Assembly: GCA_018857735.1 (NCBI GenBank)
Contig: JABMCL010000191.1
Location: forward strand, 827,501-891,500
Direction of reading: 5' to 3'
From: Alviniconcha marisindica
Taxonomy: Eukaryota; Mollusca; Gastropoda; Provannidae
Length of the DNA stretch: 64,000 nt
Shown piece by piece: positions 63,425 through 64,000 of this stretch (its first letter is position 1; each line of letters opens with the position of its first letter). The position numbers were made by a program, and so were the translations under genes. The notes under the pieces are model-generated. The model ran no database searches, was not told the origin of the DNA, and saw only the letters and a list, made by a program, of their open reading frames with translations.

Positions 63425-64000
63425 GTCAGTGCACATCAAAATCAGACTGGAGGCTTCCAGTGCAAGTTTTCTTCTTTTTCTTCATTTTGATTGTTTCATT
63501 TTTTATTTTTTATTTTTTTAGATTCAGCTTTATTTACTTTATAAAATAACACTTTATTTTATTGGTTTTACTCTGGTACAAACAAAACAAGTCATGGTTG
63601 CAGCTGTACCATAATATTCTGACTTGAAGATTGTACACAGTCCATTGATCAGTCAGTCGGTTGTAATGTGGGAAGACTGAAATCATATTAAATGCTTGGC
63701 AATATACCACAGAAAAAAACATGTCATCTTTGTTTTGTTCTGGGAAGTGCTGATGGTGGGAGTTGAGGTGATAGTGTTGAGACATGAAAAAGATGCTCTT
63801 GGAACTTGTCTTTAGTCTTGCTGTGGTGAGCTAAGCATCTAGACTTTCAAATGAGAGAAAAAGTGGTCCCATGTAACTACAGGTGTGCGTACATTAAAAC
63901 TGAAGGACATAAAGGGGCCATGGAACACTGGATGGACACTGGAACTGTTTCAAAGATGTGTTGGGGAAACTTCAGAAAGAGGTGGTGGAGTGTATATGGG

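Overview
This window is intron-rich eukaryotic nuclear DNA, most likely from a mollusc (probably a gastropod). The evidence is animal-type genes with GT-AG introns, long (CA/GT)n and (TA)n tracts, many minisatellites, tRNA-derived SINE and LINE debris and small TIR transposons. The species assignment is an inference. All gene models below were built by eye, by following reading frame and splice phase across exons.

Layout. (1) 1-3515: a two-exon minus-strand gene for a secreted glycine-rich protein (signal-peptide exon 3422-3515, glycine-rich exon 786-1309), with a ~50-bp minisatellite in its intron. (2) 3516-9040: intergenic repeats, including a broken LINE ORF1 at 5808-6730 and a 33-base G run. 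(3) 10226-37001, minus strand: a nearly complete FIRRM (C1orf112; FIGNL1-interacting regulator of recombination and mitosis) gene. I place 21 exons encoding about 846 residues, with one apparent 1-nt homopolymer frameshift. (4) 37002-39918: the head-to-head intergenic region, holding the FIRRM promoter and a Harbinger-type MITE. (5) 39919-63424, plus strand: the first 22 exons of a neuropathy target esterase / Swiss-cheese type phospholipase (PNPLA6/7). They cover the membrane anchor, three cyclic-nucleotide-binding-like domains and the glycine-rich start of the patatin domain. The catalytic serine and aspartate lie beyond the window.

The most unusual signal is that many minisatellites in both genes look like amplified exon edges. 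The repeat unit contains a splice donor or acceptor plus adjacent exon sequence of the exon that borders the array. This is clear for FIRRM exons 4, 8, 10, 13, 14 and 20 and for PNPLA exons 6, 13 and 20, and weaker for several others. Each array therefore places many copies of a splice site beside the real one. Other points are a CpG-rich, promoter-like island inside FIRRM whose first-exon-like ORF is in phase with FIRRM exon 13, a phase-perfect candidate cassette exon in the PNPLA gene, and a TTAA-flanked Kolobok-like element inserted into one exon-edge array.

FIRRM is a nuclear recombination and DNA-crosslink repair factor. The PNPLA6/7 protein is an ER-anchored lysophospholipase. The sequence shows only that they are divergent neighbours, not that they work together.
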